DNA of 64,000 nucleotides from Strongyloides papillosus (GCA_005656395.1 SRSI01000043.1:705182-769181); one strand, 5' to 3'. Positions 21,925-34,240 are shown, numbered from the stretch's first letter. The notes: a model not told the origin generated them from the sequence alone. Translations and numbers: made by a program.

Positions 21925-22551
21925 CAAAATAAAAAATTTTATTGCCGGGTCGGGTCACGAACATTTCCATGTATTGCCGGGTCATAAAAAATATTTTCCC
22001 TGAAATATTTATTGCTAACTATACTTAATTATATACACTTTTTTAACAAATTAATTAATAGAATTTATGTTTAAATAATATAAAAAAAGCTAAATGTATG
22101 TAATTTTTCAACAAATAATTTAAATGAGTTTGTTTTATAATAATAAAAAAAAATTTAAGTAAAATTAAAAATTATTTCGTGATACAAGAGTTTCAGAATG
22201 TAATTGGTTGTTTAATAGTAAGGGTCTAGATAATAGTCTTCCTTTAAAAAATGAATTTAACGTTCACAAGATAAACTTGTAACTTGACATGTAAATTTTT
22301 TTACAGCTAGTTGTTTCAAATGCATTAATGATATTTAATCATTTAAAAAGTACTAACCTACTTTTTTGCTTTAGTGATTACTAAAATCCAGTGCAAAAAA
22401 CATTATGGTATAAATAATTCAATTCTCTATAAAATTTTCCCTGTAATTCGTGTGAGGAAATAAAAAAGTCAACCCGGCAAAAAAATTAACTCATGCCGGG
22501 TCGAAAAAAAATTCCAATTTTTTTTCTTTGCCGGGTAAGTTTAACCCGGTG
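21925..22551. mobile_element. 627-bp insertion with recurring TGCCGGGTC motifs
   Basis: It is flanked by ATGCAT on both sides (21919-21924 and 22552-22557), a likely 6-bp target duplication. GCCGGGT recurs near both ends in both orientations (21944, 21975, 22473 reversed, 22495, 22530, and CACCGGGTTAAAC reversed at the right edge). The GC-rich motifs are striking in this AT-rich DNA and may be subterminal transposase-binding sites. No coding capacity; family unknown. Confidence 0.6.
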
Positions 22552-22772
22552 ATGCATGTTAGTTTGTACTTTTTTAGGTGGCATTAACATAAAGTGATGG
22601 TTTTGTATACATATAACGTAACACTTAAAATTCATATATTGACGGAATTTCTAGCACATTTTTATTTTTTACACTACATATAAGATTTTATAAAAGAAAT
22701 TAAAATTTATAAGATTATTTTATTAACCAAATATATTGATTATAATTTAAAATTGATTAATTTAACATAAAA

Positions 22773-24245
22773 TTAAATTGCATGGAAGGTCATGTTCATT
22801 TTATTCCACGAAAATGTACTTCTATAGTAAACAATTGCATGATCATTTTCAGTAATAATTGAGATATTTCTATTTTCTGAGCAGAAAAGAGCTCCAGTTG
22901 GAGTTTTGTCTGAAATAAATTTTATTTCAAGACTATTTTCTTTTTTGCAAGTATGTTCATACGAATACTCTAACTTTGTATATATAACAGTTATATTAAT
23001 TTTCTTTCCATGTGGAGCTTTTAAATGATAAAGACAATTTTTTTCCCCATCAATACTTATATTTTTTGCATTTTCTTCTACATGATATAATGTTGCATCA
23101 CATCCATTATTTGGTTCTGGTAGTTGAATGCATTTGTCTCCAGCATATCCTTCGACACACTTGCATTTGGTTTTGTTATTAGGATCTGGGTACCCACCGT
23201 TATAGCATCGGATTTTTGTAAAGTTCTGTGAACAATAATATAAATTTAACAACTTAACATCAAGAAAGGTAAGACCACTATTAACTCCAACAGTTTTAGC
23301 AAAAAGTAGATCCTTAGGTATCATAGTAGGTTTACCATTTTTGGTAAAAGAGTCAACAGCATAGTGCATATCTGAACCATAGTCATATTTTATATTAAAA
23401 GTAATAGCATTTGAGATATTAAGTTCCCTAAAATTTCTCTCTGAACCATATCTTATATTTTCTTCAATAATTTTTAAGTATCGATTCCTATCAGCTCTAC
23501 ATTGTTCATGAACTGATCCTAAAGCGTGCATAGTTTCATGTTGAACGGTTCCAATTGTGGTGCATCCAAATCCAATGCTAACATCTTGAAACTGATTAGG
23601 TGATTTTCTGCCGACATAACTCCAGCATCCATTTCCTTTAAAGTATTTTAACCCTGGTACTCCAAAAGAAGGAAAGTATAGTTTCTGAAATCTGATACAT
23701 GTTTCATTTTCTATTAATTTTAGTGACATATCTACTAAGGTCTCGTTTACATCTTTAACATAGTATTTGATAGGAAATTCCCATTTTGCATTTTCTTTTA
23801 CTTCTATTTTACGCTTTTTTCTGATAATATCACTATCACTAAATAAATTTGATAAATCGAGTCCATATTCTCTTGCTTCTTTAACAGCGTCTTCTATAAC
23901 ATCTTCTGCTTGTTCTTTAGTAAGCATCTCATCTCCTTGGAACAAACCAGATTCCTCCATCGCTTTGACACTTGGATTTTCGTTATTGGAATAAAACACA
24001 TTTTTTCGTGTTCCTTCGGCATGTTTTTCTATACTATAATTACCATTTCTTTCTTCTATCAATTCTTCAACAACATTCATAGCAAGTTTTGTCATTTCAT
24101 AGTTTTCTTTATCTTCTTTTGGAACATTATTCTCTTGAGTGAGTAACTAAAACTATGTAAATAAAATTTTTAAACGTTAACATACCGATAAAGCAATAGT
24201 AAAAAAGAGAAACAACAGAAAATTTATAATCATATTCGTTGTCAT
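22773..24245 (-). CDS. Astacin metalloprotease with EGF-like and CUB domains
   Basis: Exon 1 (24186-24245, signal peptide MTTNMIINFLLFLFFTIALS) and exon 2 (22773-24146) join across a 39-nt intron in phase 0, giving 477 aa. A pro-region carries the aspartate-switch motif FQGDEML at about 89-95 and a furin-type RKKR at 129-132. The catalytic domain has the complete zinc site HETMHALGSVHEQCRADR from residue 223 and the Met-turn YDYGSDMHY with Met about 280. An EGF-like module (CYNGGYPDP...CKCVEGYAGDKC, ~334-359) and a CUB domain (~369-477) follow. It should be a secreted zinc endopeptidase activated by pro-peptide cleavage. Astacins of this layout are greatly expanded in Strongyloides and linked to host tissue invasion; that role is inference here. 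Its paralogue is at 26371-27848 on the same strand. Confidence 0.93.
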
Positions 24246-24265
24246 AATTATAATATTATGTAGAC

Positions 24266-24310
24266 GAAACTGAATGATATAATTTAATCAAAATTGAACT
24301 TATATATTCA
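24266..24310 (-). promoter_or_regulatory. Core promoter of astacin gene (TATA plus TCAGTT)
   Basis: On the minus strand AATATATA (24301-24308) lies about 33 nt upstream of TCAGTT (24268-24273), which is itself about 23 nt before the ATG. The same pair, with the surrounding ATATCAyTCAGTTTyGTCTA, occurs before the paralogue at 27848, so it is likely the shared TATA and initiator. Confidence 0.6.
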
Positions 24311-25172
24311 TTTTTTCTATTACTCAAGAACGTATAAATATTAAGTATTATTATTTTTTGTTACAAAATAATGTTTAAAAAATTCAATATCAAATAAAGA
24401 TAGTTTGATAAATTTATTTATCAATGTTTATAAGAAATAGACGAAATTTCAAAAAAATCATGATGTTTACTTTGCTTCATTTGACAAACATTGCCTGAAA
24501 AGCAAGAAACTATGTATTGCAAATAAAATATTATGTAACATTGCTTTTTTTGGAATTTTTTTATCTTACAGTACAAATAACTTTTTTGTATCAAAAGAAA
24601 CTTTAAACAAGATTCAGATAATTATACATTTTTATATTTATAAGATAATATAAAAAGTTTAATCATTTTAAGATCGTTTGATAGATCAATTTATATATTT
24701 CCAATATCAAGCATAATATTTATAAGCTTATCTATTCCAGCCATCGATGGATTCATTTAGTTTCAAGACAACACATGACATAATATATAAAAACTCAATA
24801 AAATAATCTTTAAATTCTATCAAACAAAATTTCTTTAATTTATCATAATTCATAAAAGCTTTTTTGCAACTAATACATCAAACTATTTTATAGCAAAATT
24901 GAACAGGATTATTATATTCTAACATACAATAAGTTAGTTGATAAGTAAAACAACTTTAATGATAAACGATGATAAGCAATATAAACTGATATATATTTAT
25001 ACAACGTGCCAATAAATATAGATTCTGAAAAGTTATATATCATTTTTAGCACGTTATGCAATTCCTTTATTTTGTGAACATTTATGACTGAAGATTTCAA
25101 AAAAGAGATATTGTAAAATCTTCATTTAAAAAAATGAAATTAAAAACAAAGTGGATTTTTATATATAAACGA
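24311..25172. other. Intergenic, no gene seen
   Basis: AT-rich DNA between the astacin promoter and the inverted-repeat element. An open frame at 24912-25100 has no recognisable features. Confidence 0.5.
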
Positions 25173-25236
25173 CACAGAAAAATTTTTCGCATCAAAAATA
25201 GGACTGAAAAATTAAATTTTTATTGAATATTCAAAA

Positions 25237-25450
25237 ACAGTACTGAACACAAAAAAACAGTACTGATCACAAAAAAACAGTTCTGAACAAAAAAAAAACA
25301 GTACTGAACAAAAAAAAATAGTACTGAACAAAAAAAATAGTACTGATCACAAAAAAACAGTACTGATTAAAAAGTGGTATTGAAAAAAAGCTATACTGAA
25401 TGAACAAAACAGTTGTGAATTGAAAAAAGTAGTACTGATATAAAAAGAAC
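25237..25450. repeat. Tandem repeat of AACAGTACTGA(A/T)CA plus A-runs
   Basis: Around nine copies of (A)nCAGTACTGAACA-type units of about 18-22 bp, lying just inside the left terminal repeat of the 25173-26070 element. Confidence 0.85.
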
Positions 25451-25839
25451 AGTAATTATATAGACAATTTTTAAATCAAATGCCATTTGTAAAACAATTT
25501 ATAAATGTAATATGACAAAATTTTTACTTTTCTATTGTATTAAATTAATTTTATCTTATATATGAAAATTAGATATCAAAGAAAAATTTTGACAGTATTT
25601 TTAAAATCCAAATTATAAAGTTGCATTGGATTTAGTTGTCTAAAATGTTATTTTTAATTTACTAATATTTTGAAATTTTATACTTTTTAACAATATTATT
25701 TTTCAAAATTTTTAAGGTTACCATTGTTCGAAATCTCTTTACTTTAATATTTTGATCCTAAAATCATTCGACAATATAATTAGTTTATTTTTTAAAATCA
25801 TTAAAAATAAATGCTTGGTGTTTTTTTGAAAGCTTAATT

Positions 25840-26010
25840 CCATTTTTGAAATCATAATTCTTTTTTTGAAAGTATAGTTCTTTTTTTGAAAGCATAGTTC
25901 TATTTTTGAAAGCATAGTTCTATTTTTGAAAGCATAGTTCTATTTTTGAAAGCATAGTTCTATTTTTGAAAGCATAGTTCTATTTTTGAATGCTTAGTTC
26001 TATTTTTGAA
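25840..26010. repeat. 20-bp tandem repeat, unit TTTTTGAAAGCATAGTTCTA
   Basis: Eight or nine near-identical units in direct order, lying just inside the right terminal repeat. They differ in sequence from the left-hand array. Confidence 0.9.
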
Positions 26011-26370
26011 ATTATATTCGAAAATTTTTAATTTTTCAGGCCTATTTTTGATGCGAAAAATTTTTCTGTGGAATTTATTAGAAACTTACTAAAAAATGCA
26101 AGTTACAAGTTTAATAATATAATACGATGGTTTAATTAAGAATAATTAATTTTAAATTTTATAGATATACGCTTAATTGAAAGCATAAATTAAATTTTAC
26201 TTTTATTTTTTACTAGAAATTTTAATTCATCCTCTATGCTACATTATGAATAATTTTAAATAAATCTTTAAAATTTATTAAACGTTATTCATTGTAAATT
26301 ATTTTATGTTATATTATTTTATTAATCTCATATGCTGATTAAAATTAAAAACGATTAATTTTACAAAAGA

Positions 26371-27848
26371 TTAAATTGCCTTAAAAGTAATTTCCATCTT
26401 ATTCATATCATAGGCACTTCTATAATGAACAATTGCGTGATCATTTTCAGAAGAAATTTGTAAGTTTTTAATTTCTTTGCAAAGGAGAGCTCCAGTTGGT
26501 GTTTTGTCGCCAATAAATTTAACTTCAAGACTGTTGTCTTTCACACAATAATTTCTATACGAAGGTGTAATGTTTATATTTGTAACAGTTATATTAATTT
26601 TCTTTCCATGTTGAGCTTTTAAATGATAAAGACAATTCTTAGCACCGCTAAGAGATAATGTTTGTAAATTTTGTGTTACATGATATAATGTTGTGTTACA
26701 TCCTTTATTTGGCTTTGGTAGTTGAATGCATTTGTTCCCACTATATCCTTCGACGCACTTGCATCTGGTATTATCGTTAGGATCTTCATATCCTCCATTG
26801 TAACACTTTATCTTTTTCGTAAAATTCTTGGAACAATAATGTAAATTTACTAATTTAATATCAAGAAAACTAAGACCACTGTCAATACCAAGTGTTTTAT
26901 TGAAAATATCGTTTTTAGGCATCATAGTGTCCTTTCCATTCTTTGAAAAAGAGTCTCTAGGATATTGCATCTCTGAACCATAGTCGTACTTTACATTGTA
27001 AGTAATAGCATTTGATATGTTAAGTTGTTCATAATTGTATAATAAACTAGGCAGCATATTTTCTGTCAAAATTGTTAAATATTGATCTCTATCAGCCCTA
27101 GATTGCTCATGAGTTGATCCTAGAGCATGCATAGTTTCATGTTGAACAGTTCCAAATGTGGTACATCCATACCCAATGCTAACATCTTGAAATTTATTTT
27201 CCTCTGTTCGACCAACATAACTCCAACATCCATTTCCTTTGACGAATTTCAAACCAGGTTCTCCTGAAGGAATTTTTGCTTGTTTTTCAAACCTGATGCA
27301 TGTTTCATTCTGCATTGCCTTTAATGCTTTGTCAACTAAATCTACGTCTACCCCTAGAACAACATATTTAATTGGAAAATCCCAAGTATAAGTAAGATTT
27401 TTTTGTATTTTCCTTTTAGTTCTAATATTTTCACTAAAAAAACTTGATAAATCAACCTCATAATTTCTGGCTTCTTCAATAACTTCATTTACAAGATTTT
27501 CTGCTTGCTTTTCAGTAAGCATCTCATCTCCTTGAAATAAATAGGGATTTTCCATAGGTTTAACAATTGTATTTTTATCATTAAAATTGCTTATGCTGTC
27601 TTGTGTTCTTCTATCATGAGTTTCTATATTATAATTATCTTTTTTTTCTTCTATCATTTCTTCAACTTCTTCAACAATTTGCATGGCTTTTTTTGTTATT
27701 TCAAAATTGTGCTTGTCTTGTAGAGGAAAATCTTCTTCTTTAGAAGACAACTAAAACCATTTAGATAAGATTTTAATTATTAACATACCGATGAAACAAT
27801 AGCAAAACAAAGAAATAACAGCAAAATTAAAATTATATCCTTTGTCAT
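26371..27848 (-). CDS. Astacin metalloprotease with EGF-like and CUB domains (tandem paralogue)
   Basis: Exon 1 (27789-27848, signal peptide MTKDIILILLLFLCFAIVSS) and exon 2 (26371-27750) join across a 38-nt intron at the same position and phase as in the neighbour, giving 479 aa. The aspartate-switch motif FQGDEML is at about 92-98 and the furin-type RTKR at 130-133. The zinc site HETMHALGSTHEQSRADR starts at about 224, and the Met-turn is YDYGSEMQY. An EGF-like module (CYNGGYEDP...CKCVEGYSGNKC) and a CUB domain complete the protein. All catalytic residues are present, so it should be an active secreted protease. Same orientation, intron position and promoter show it arose by tandem duplication with 22773-24245. 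Confidence 0.93.
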
Positions 27849-27871
27849 AATTGTATAATAATTATTTAGAC

Positions 27872-27918
27872 AAAACTGAGTGATATGATTTATTCAAAAT
27901 TTTAACCATTATATATTT
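27872..27918 (-). promoter_or_regulatory. Core promoter of second astacin gene
   Basis: On the minus strand TATATAA (near 27909-27916) lies about 35 nt upstream of TCAGTT (27874-27879), with flanking sequence like that of the paralogue's promoter at 24266-24310. Confidence 0.6.
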
Positions 27919-30900
27919 ACTACTTTTTTATAGCTGAATAATGTATAAATATAAAATATTCTCGTTTTTAACTATAGGTTTTATTTAAAAACTTCTAATT
28001 TCAAATAAATATAGCTGAATACATTTATTCATAAAGTTTATAAATACATTGAAGAGTAAATGCAATTTTAAAAAAGTGTATAAAATTTACTTTGTTTAAT
28101 TTTACAAATACAGTTTAAGTTATAAAAAAATATCTATTAAAAGTAAAATTTTATGTAACATTGTTTGATGAAATTTTTTATATAAGAATACAAATATTTT
28201 ACTAGTGATTTTTTATACAAAAAGATAATTTTGAATAAATTGTAAATAACTTTTATATTTATTGCTTATTTGAAATATTTAATTTATCAAAAGTCATTTG
28301 ATAGATCAATTTGCATATTTTTGAGCCTCATAACTAATATTTACCAACACATAAATTAAGTTAATACAAATGTTCTGTCATTTTTATACAGAAACGTCAA
28401 AACAATATAATTTTGATAAGAAAATTATTTAATTTATAATATATTATTTATTATTATCTACAACTTATCTTCATTTAGCAGAAATCTAACTGAATTTAAA
28501 TGTAAAAAAGTTCTTTAAATCTTCTTTAAAAAATTTCAAAAATATTAATAATTTTTTAATTTTACTGAAGCGTCTATCATCAAAATCTATACAGGAAAAA
28601 AAATAAGGTTGTGATCAAGTGGAGATATACCTGAAAAGTATGTTAAGTGAAGAAAAACTTCATAGCTTAATTCATCCAGTATTTTTTAGTCTTCAATGCA
28701 TGGTTGTGATATTAGAAAACAACTTTTTTACCAGTTTTCAAATGTTGCTATTTTTAAAATTTTCTTGCTTAATTTGAATAACGTATTACACTAGAGGCTG
28801 TTAAAAATAGCTTGCATGTAATAGAATTTTAAAAATTTATCATTAGAAGCAGATGTTCAAAAATGCATGTTTTATTTTCAGAATTTATTTTTTTCTCTGT
28901 GAAACCTTGAAAACATTTTTTAAAGAGTTCTAAAATTTACATTACTACCTTTCATGCTCTACATAGATTTCTAGAAGCTTTAATTGTGTTATGCCTTATT
29001 TAAATCATGTTCAATATGCAGTAACATAAATAACTCATAACTACATTCATGGTTTAGCAAAAAAAATGGAGCGCAAATAACATAACAAATTGTAATTGTA
29101 CAAATAATAAAGTTGAAAGGTGATATCGTCTAATTATTATAGCAAATTAATTTTCCACGACATGTAGTCATTTTTTTGACAATAAAAATGGGAAAAGCGA
29201 CAAAAATTTTCATAAATCTAATATTTCCATCTTAGTTTTATAAAAGTGATTTGTTTAGTATCCTGGGAAATCCTACTATTATATAGAGGAGAGTCGACCT
29301 CGAAAAAATAATTTTTGATTTTGAATAAAATTTTGATAAAAATATTTTTGTGCCATAACGGTAAATACAAAAATGCAATATCAGTTCCATAAAAAATCCC
29401 GTTCTTGAAATACATCTTTAAATGTGTTGCAAAATCTTGACTTTTGGTACCCCTATTTCCCCTTTAAAATAAAGATAAAAACTTGAAAATACACAAATAT
29501 ACGTAATTTTATGTGCTCTTTACAATGGAATATTAAAAAAATGACATTTCAAGTTTATTCTCAAGATTAAGACACTTTTTTAAAATGCTATTTTTCATTC
29601 CAAATTTTAGAGCTTCAAAATGAAATATCTCAATAATGAAAGCGAAATCTATAAAAACAAAAAAAAACACCCCCAGGTTTTTAAATTCTCTACATTTTAA
29701 GTATAATTACGGAAAATTTGAACAAGATTAAATGATAGTAAATATGGAAAAAAAGTTTTTAAAAAAAAATTTTTTTTTGAACATTTTGACTTTTTTTGTC
29801 AAAAATTAATGCCAAAATGAAAGAATTTTTAAAAAATGTCTTAAGCAAAAGTGTGAAGAATAAAATTCTCTATCCAACGATATAAAGAACGTGTCTTTAC
29901 GATTATTAACTGCTGAGATATAAGAATTTAAACTTTTGTAAAATTTTTAATGAAAAAACAAATTTTATTATTTGTGGCCAAAAAAAAGTGCCAAGATGGT
30001 CAGATATCAAAAAACGGAAAAAACTCTCTCTAGAATTAATCGTTGCGAACATTTCGAGATTTTACACGTTAAAATACGATGTTCCGTTCTCAAGATATCC
30101 GTGACGGGCCAAAATCAGTCAAGAAAATTTTTTTAAGAATTTTTAATTAAAGAAATTAAAGTTAAATATTTTTTTAATAATTTCATTTTGTTTTTTTATA
30201 AATTTAATAAAATAATAATAATTTTAAGATCTTAACCGTTGAAATAAGCATTGCCGTCTGTTTATATATCACTGACAGTGCAATTCACCCCTCAGAAATT
30301 TTTTTAAAAATATTTGAAAATAAAATAATAATAAATATTTTTTTTAACATGTTTGATCTGTTTTTTATAAATCTTTTAAAAAATATAATAATGCAAAAAT
30401 ATATTGAAAATGATTATATAATAAAAATGCATTGCACAAGCCTAATACAACTCAAATAAATTTTTTTCTGAAATGGAAAAAAAAGAAGATAATCTTGAGA
30501 ATCCTTTCATATGTGAAGCTTAATTTCATATCGTCCTCTAATCATTCAAAATTTTTAAAGTAGAAACAACCACCCTAATTATTATTCATAATTATTTAAA
30601 TATATTATGAATGATATTTAATGATAATTGCAAAAATGTTGATATAATGAATAAATTTATTTTGACAAGTAAAAAAAACTAATACAAATCAACATATAAA
30701 ACTAAATTTTTCAAACCTTTCATTTATTAATCGCATACAAAAATAAATTTAAGATTTTACAAAAAAAGGTATTTTTCTGTTTTATCCCCCTCCAAAATGA
30801 AGCACAAAAAAACAGACTATTGTCAAATAAATTATTGTACATAAGTTAATAAGTGAATCATTACCAATAAACTGTTAGTAAAAAAGTGATTTTTCGATAA

Positions 30901-31550
30901 AAAAATTATTAATGATAAAGTCTCTGAGAAAGTTAAAAGTCTTTGAGCCTGTGAATGATAGGTGTTCCTCAATCTTTATAGAACTACTAAAAAAAAGGAT
31001 AAATGAGGTTACACTTATCATTTACAATATGCAGAAAGGGTATGAAAAATAGATTATTAATAAATTGTATTAAAAATTTTAAAAATGAAAAATTCCAAAA
31101 TTTAATTTTTATAGAAATTGTTTGAAATTTTAAAAATTAATTTTTTTAACGATAAATATTTTAAAATAGCTTTATTTACATTACTTTTTCATAAATAATC
31201 AAAAACTGCCGTAAGTAACCAGTAGAGTCAATATCTTTAGGGGAGATAAAGCTTAGAAGTACCAAAAAAATCCTAAAAATTAGATTTTTATATTGAAAAT
31301 TATATGTCAAATTATATAACATAGAAGTATAACTCAAAAAAAAGTTTAAATAAATTTTAAAAAGCATCATGATTAAGTAAGATCAAACGAAAATAACATT
31401 TAAAATTAGTTTTATACATCTAGCAGCTAAAAGTAAATCTTCTTTTAAATTTCTATCTAATAATTTTTTTTTAATTTAGTAGCTATATACAAACTTATTA
31501 AATTAAAAAAGGAATAAAAAAAAGGGGGTAGATACATACTTTATATTTAC
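27919..31550. other. Long intergenic stretch, no supported gene
   Basis: About 3.6 kb without recognisable exons. The part at roughly 29400-30130 has a different texture, with phrases such as AAGATATCCGTGACGGGCC and GAAATATCTCAATAATG, and may be an old dispersed repeat. Frames at 29218-29415 and 31176-31370 show no family features. Confidence 0.45.
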
Positions 31551-31554
31551 GTAA

Positions 31555-31795
31555 TAGATCCTGGCTTTGCAGACAAGCATCGATGAGCGAAGCGAAATGC
31601 TACAAAGAAAATCATGGGCTTTACATAAAAACACCAGCCCTATAAGTAAGCAGCGACGAGCGAAGCGAGTTGCTGCAAAGAAAAACAACGGCTTTGTGTA
31701 AAAATAACGGCCGTGCAAGTAAGCAGCAACTCGCTTCGCTCGTTGCTTCAATAAAAAACATCGGCTTTGCGTAATAACACCGGCCCTGCTTGTTA
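31555..31795. repeat. GC-rich ~73-bp tandem repeats with CGAGCGAAGCGAG hairpin motif
   Basis: About three and a half units of pattern GGCTTTGyGTAAAAATAAC...AAGCAGCGACGAGCGAAGCG. The core GCAGCAACTCGCTTCGCTCG is nearly self-complementary and occurs in both orientations among the units (31590, 31655, 31725). The cluster sits inside a decayed carboxylesterase gene and is the GC-richest patch of the region. Single copies occur near 6570 and 47765, so this is a dispersed family. Confidence 0.7.
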
Positions 31796-32310
31796 ACATT
31801 TTAGAGTTTAAACTGTTAGAATCTCCATATGAAAATTTACCACCGTGTAGATATAAAACTACAGAACAGTTACTTTCGTAAGACACTTTTCATTGGAGAA
31901 AATATTTATAAACAAACAATTCTCTGATATAGTATTTTTATTTGGTATTCTTGATGTTCTCGCAGAATTCCATATATAGTCTTTACCGAAATCTGTACTG
32001 TTTTCATACTAAACCACTTTTTGGTGAACCCGATGCCCTGAATAGTAGGTTTCCTGTTGGCGGTGATGCGTATGGTATCCAAAGAAGCCATACCCTGTGA
32101 TGTTGTTCTCAATTGTTATCTTCTTCCCTTTACAAAGCCGTAACTAAAATTTAAATTTTTTTAGATAAAATAAAGGAAGAAGGAACTTACTTTGTTTGTT
32201 GTTGGAGTAGAAAGTTTTCAAAAACATCTTTAATATCATTTTTATCAATAAACTTTCTATTAAACAACGTATCATTCCCAGGGCATGGTAAATGAGGTCG
32301 TCTTATGCAG
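31796..32310 (-). pseudogene. Carboxylesterase / acetylcholinesterase-like pseudogene, N-terminal part
   Basis: On the minus strand an N-terminal exon ends with a clean donor at 32190. A 47-nt intron (32144-32190) follows, then GKKITIENNITGYGFFG, and in a shifted frame IPYASPPTGNLLFR, the hallmark GIPYAxPPxGxLRF of the family. Further on come ENCLFINIFSP (family SExCLxLNIxxP) and VVLYLHGGKFSYGDS (family VxxWIHGGGFxxGS, oxyanion region). At least two frame changes lie between these blocks. The gene stops at the GC-rich repeat cluster and the catalytic Ser region is absent. Strongyloides genomes have many acetylcholinesterase-like genes; this would be a dead member. Confidence 0.8.
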
Positions 32311-33130
32311 ATTTACACAAGATGCACCTGTTCTACACAGAAGATTTGCTTAAAATGACTTCATCTACAGTGCACTGAGAGTATTTTTTTTCTATTTTTT
32401 TAGAACCATTTAATTTACCAAACTTTGAAAACTTTTTTGAAACATGTAAGACTAGATTAAACTTATCTAAGAATGAGAAAACATCAAATAGTCAATAATT
32501 TAAATGAGAGAATATGCCTTTTAGTCTTTAATTATTTTGTTGCTGTTTAGCTGTGACCATCATAGAATATTGGGTTGATTACTTCAAGTGAATTTAATTG
32601 AGTTGAACATACAAAAAAGAAGTTAGCGTTAGTAGGAAAGTCAATTAGAGAATCTAGCGTGTTAGAAGGGATAAGTATTTGGGTTTATCGGAATTTATGT
32701 AGGAAAATGCGTTGGTGGTTACGAAGTGTCAAAAATATCTACATCATAAACATTATTTTTAAATTACTGATAAGGTTTGTTTTATTTTTTATTTAATTAA
32801 ATTTAAACTTAGGTAGTAATAACTAAAGACAATTTATCGTTGACAAGCGCTGTAATATCATTATTTGATTGGTCAAGAATTTACTTCAAAAGTGTTAATG
32901 TAGATAATATTCTATATGGGAATTCAGATTTTAAGTTATCTTGTTTAAATAACACAATAATTAACAATAATTTTGTGATGTATGGACGACGTTAAATGTA
33001 AAAAACCAAAGTCTATATACACATTTAATCCAAGAAGATTTTTTAATCAAAACTTTATTCTCTTCATTAATAATTTATTTATTCTTATCAAATGTAAATT
33101 TGTTATAGTTAAGATAGGTATAATAATTTG
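32311..33130. other. Intergenic, no gene recognised
   Basis: AT-rich DNA between the esterase and phosphatase pseudogenes. No motif or intact exon was recognised. Confidence 0.45.
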
Positions 33131-33139
33131 AAACTATTG

Positions 33140-34240
33140 CTACTATATGTTACGATTAATCCATAAACATCAATAAATTGAGGTTGGAGATTTTGTGGTA
33201 TTTGAGAAGTTTTGGTAGTTCTAATGCCATATTCTGATGCATATTGATAAGTTTTTTCTCTGAATACTTGTTTAATACAGGCTGAATCATAGTCATGGAA
33301 GAAGGACGGGAACCTTTGACCATTGACAATATATCATTTATGGAGGAAGTAACGAATTAACTTGAGATGTATGTAAAGAAACTCAAATGGTGTCCTTACA
33401 TCTATAAAGAGGTAAAATTTAATATTCTTGACAGTTGGAATGAATCTTTTTGGCAGTATACCATTATCAAATTCATATATTGTTATAAAAATGAATGTCA
33501 ATGTTTTTGGTCATCTAACTCAACTAGTAAAATAGATAATTACAGGTCTCTGAGAGTCTTTAATTCTTAGATAGATGTTTATTGGTGTTAAAACCCATGG
33601 TTGTGGAAATTCTTCTCTAGGCCAATATAAATATTGAAGATGACTAAATTTCTCTGGTTTTTTTTTGCCTATTCTTATATAGAGTATGAAATTCTTGAGA
33701 TGATGATATTGTTGTCTTTTAGCAATGATTCTTTTCTTAATATTGCTTAATAGTCATGGAACCGTTTGTTGGTATGTACTGTCAACACATAATTTCTTTT
33801 TTATTACTAAACCTGCACAAAATTATACCAAATTCATATCATTTTTTTTCTATCATACGATAGAAATCAGATGGTTTTATCATGATAATTAGTTGAGAAT
33901 TAGAAGATATATATGAGCTTTATAGTTCATCAGTGCTTGTGTTATAATTATTCTCTCACCACCTTTGGATTTTGGAAACATAGTTAACATAGATGCAGTT
34001 TAGTCATTTCCGTATTGATCATTTATGGTAAGATTAATTCTTGTAGCATCAAGACATGAAACATTCTATAAGTATTTTAATAAATGGATAAATAATATAG
34101 CTCCTTACCTTATTTGTTTTCTTATTTTTATTTCTAATACTATAGAAACATCTAGTTGATAAAGACTGAAGACAATTATCAAATTCAGCACCGTATATTT
34201 CCTTTATTCTTTTTATCTCTTTTAAGATAAGAAATTAGGT
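33140..34240 (-). pseudogene. Classical tyrosine phosphatase (PTP) domain pseudogene
   Basis: Reading the minus strand, a first block ends NKNKKTNK at an intron (donor GTAAGG near 34109). The next exon begins NVSCLDATRINLT and holds SMLTMFPKSKGGERIIITQA, the family region around DYINASYV...YIATQGP; a TAA replaces the expected Tyr codon. DFYRMI matches DFWRMV. Further down, FSHLQYLYWPREEFPQ matches the WPD region, and RPVIIYFTS*VR matches PVxVHCSAGxGR, with the catalytic Cys and its His both lost and a stop in place of Gly. The C-terminal FEFLYIHLKLIRYFL matches the last helix. Multiple stops and frame changes make it clearly dead. Confidence 0.8.

Larger units (their letters stand above)
25173..26070. 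mobile_element. ~900-bp terminal-inverted-repeat element with subterminal tandem repeats (CMC-like)
   Basis: The left end CACAGAAAAATTTTTCGCAT (from 25173) is the complement of the right end ATGCGAAAAATTTTTCTGTG (to 26070). Similarity continues inward for about 45-60 bp, including ATCAAAAATAGG. Both flanks show GA directly outside, a possible 2-bp target duplication. Each end carries its own tandem array: AACAGTACTGA-type repeats on the left and 20-bp ATTTTTGAAAGCATAGTTCT units on the right. No transposase is present. CAC-starting termini, a very short target duplication and subterminal repeats fit CACTA/Mirage/Chapaev-type non-autonomous elements; the superfamily is inference. Confidence 0.75.

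Noticed and set aside
25237..26010. CRISPR-like short repeats
   Set aside because: Direct tandem repeats without unique spacers, lying inside a transposon.
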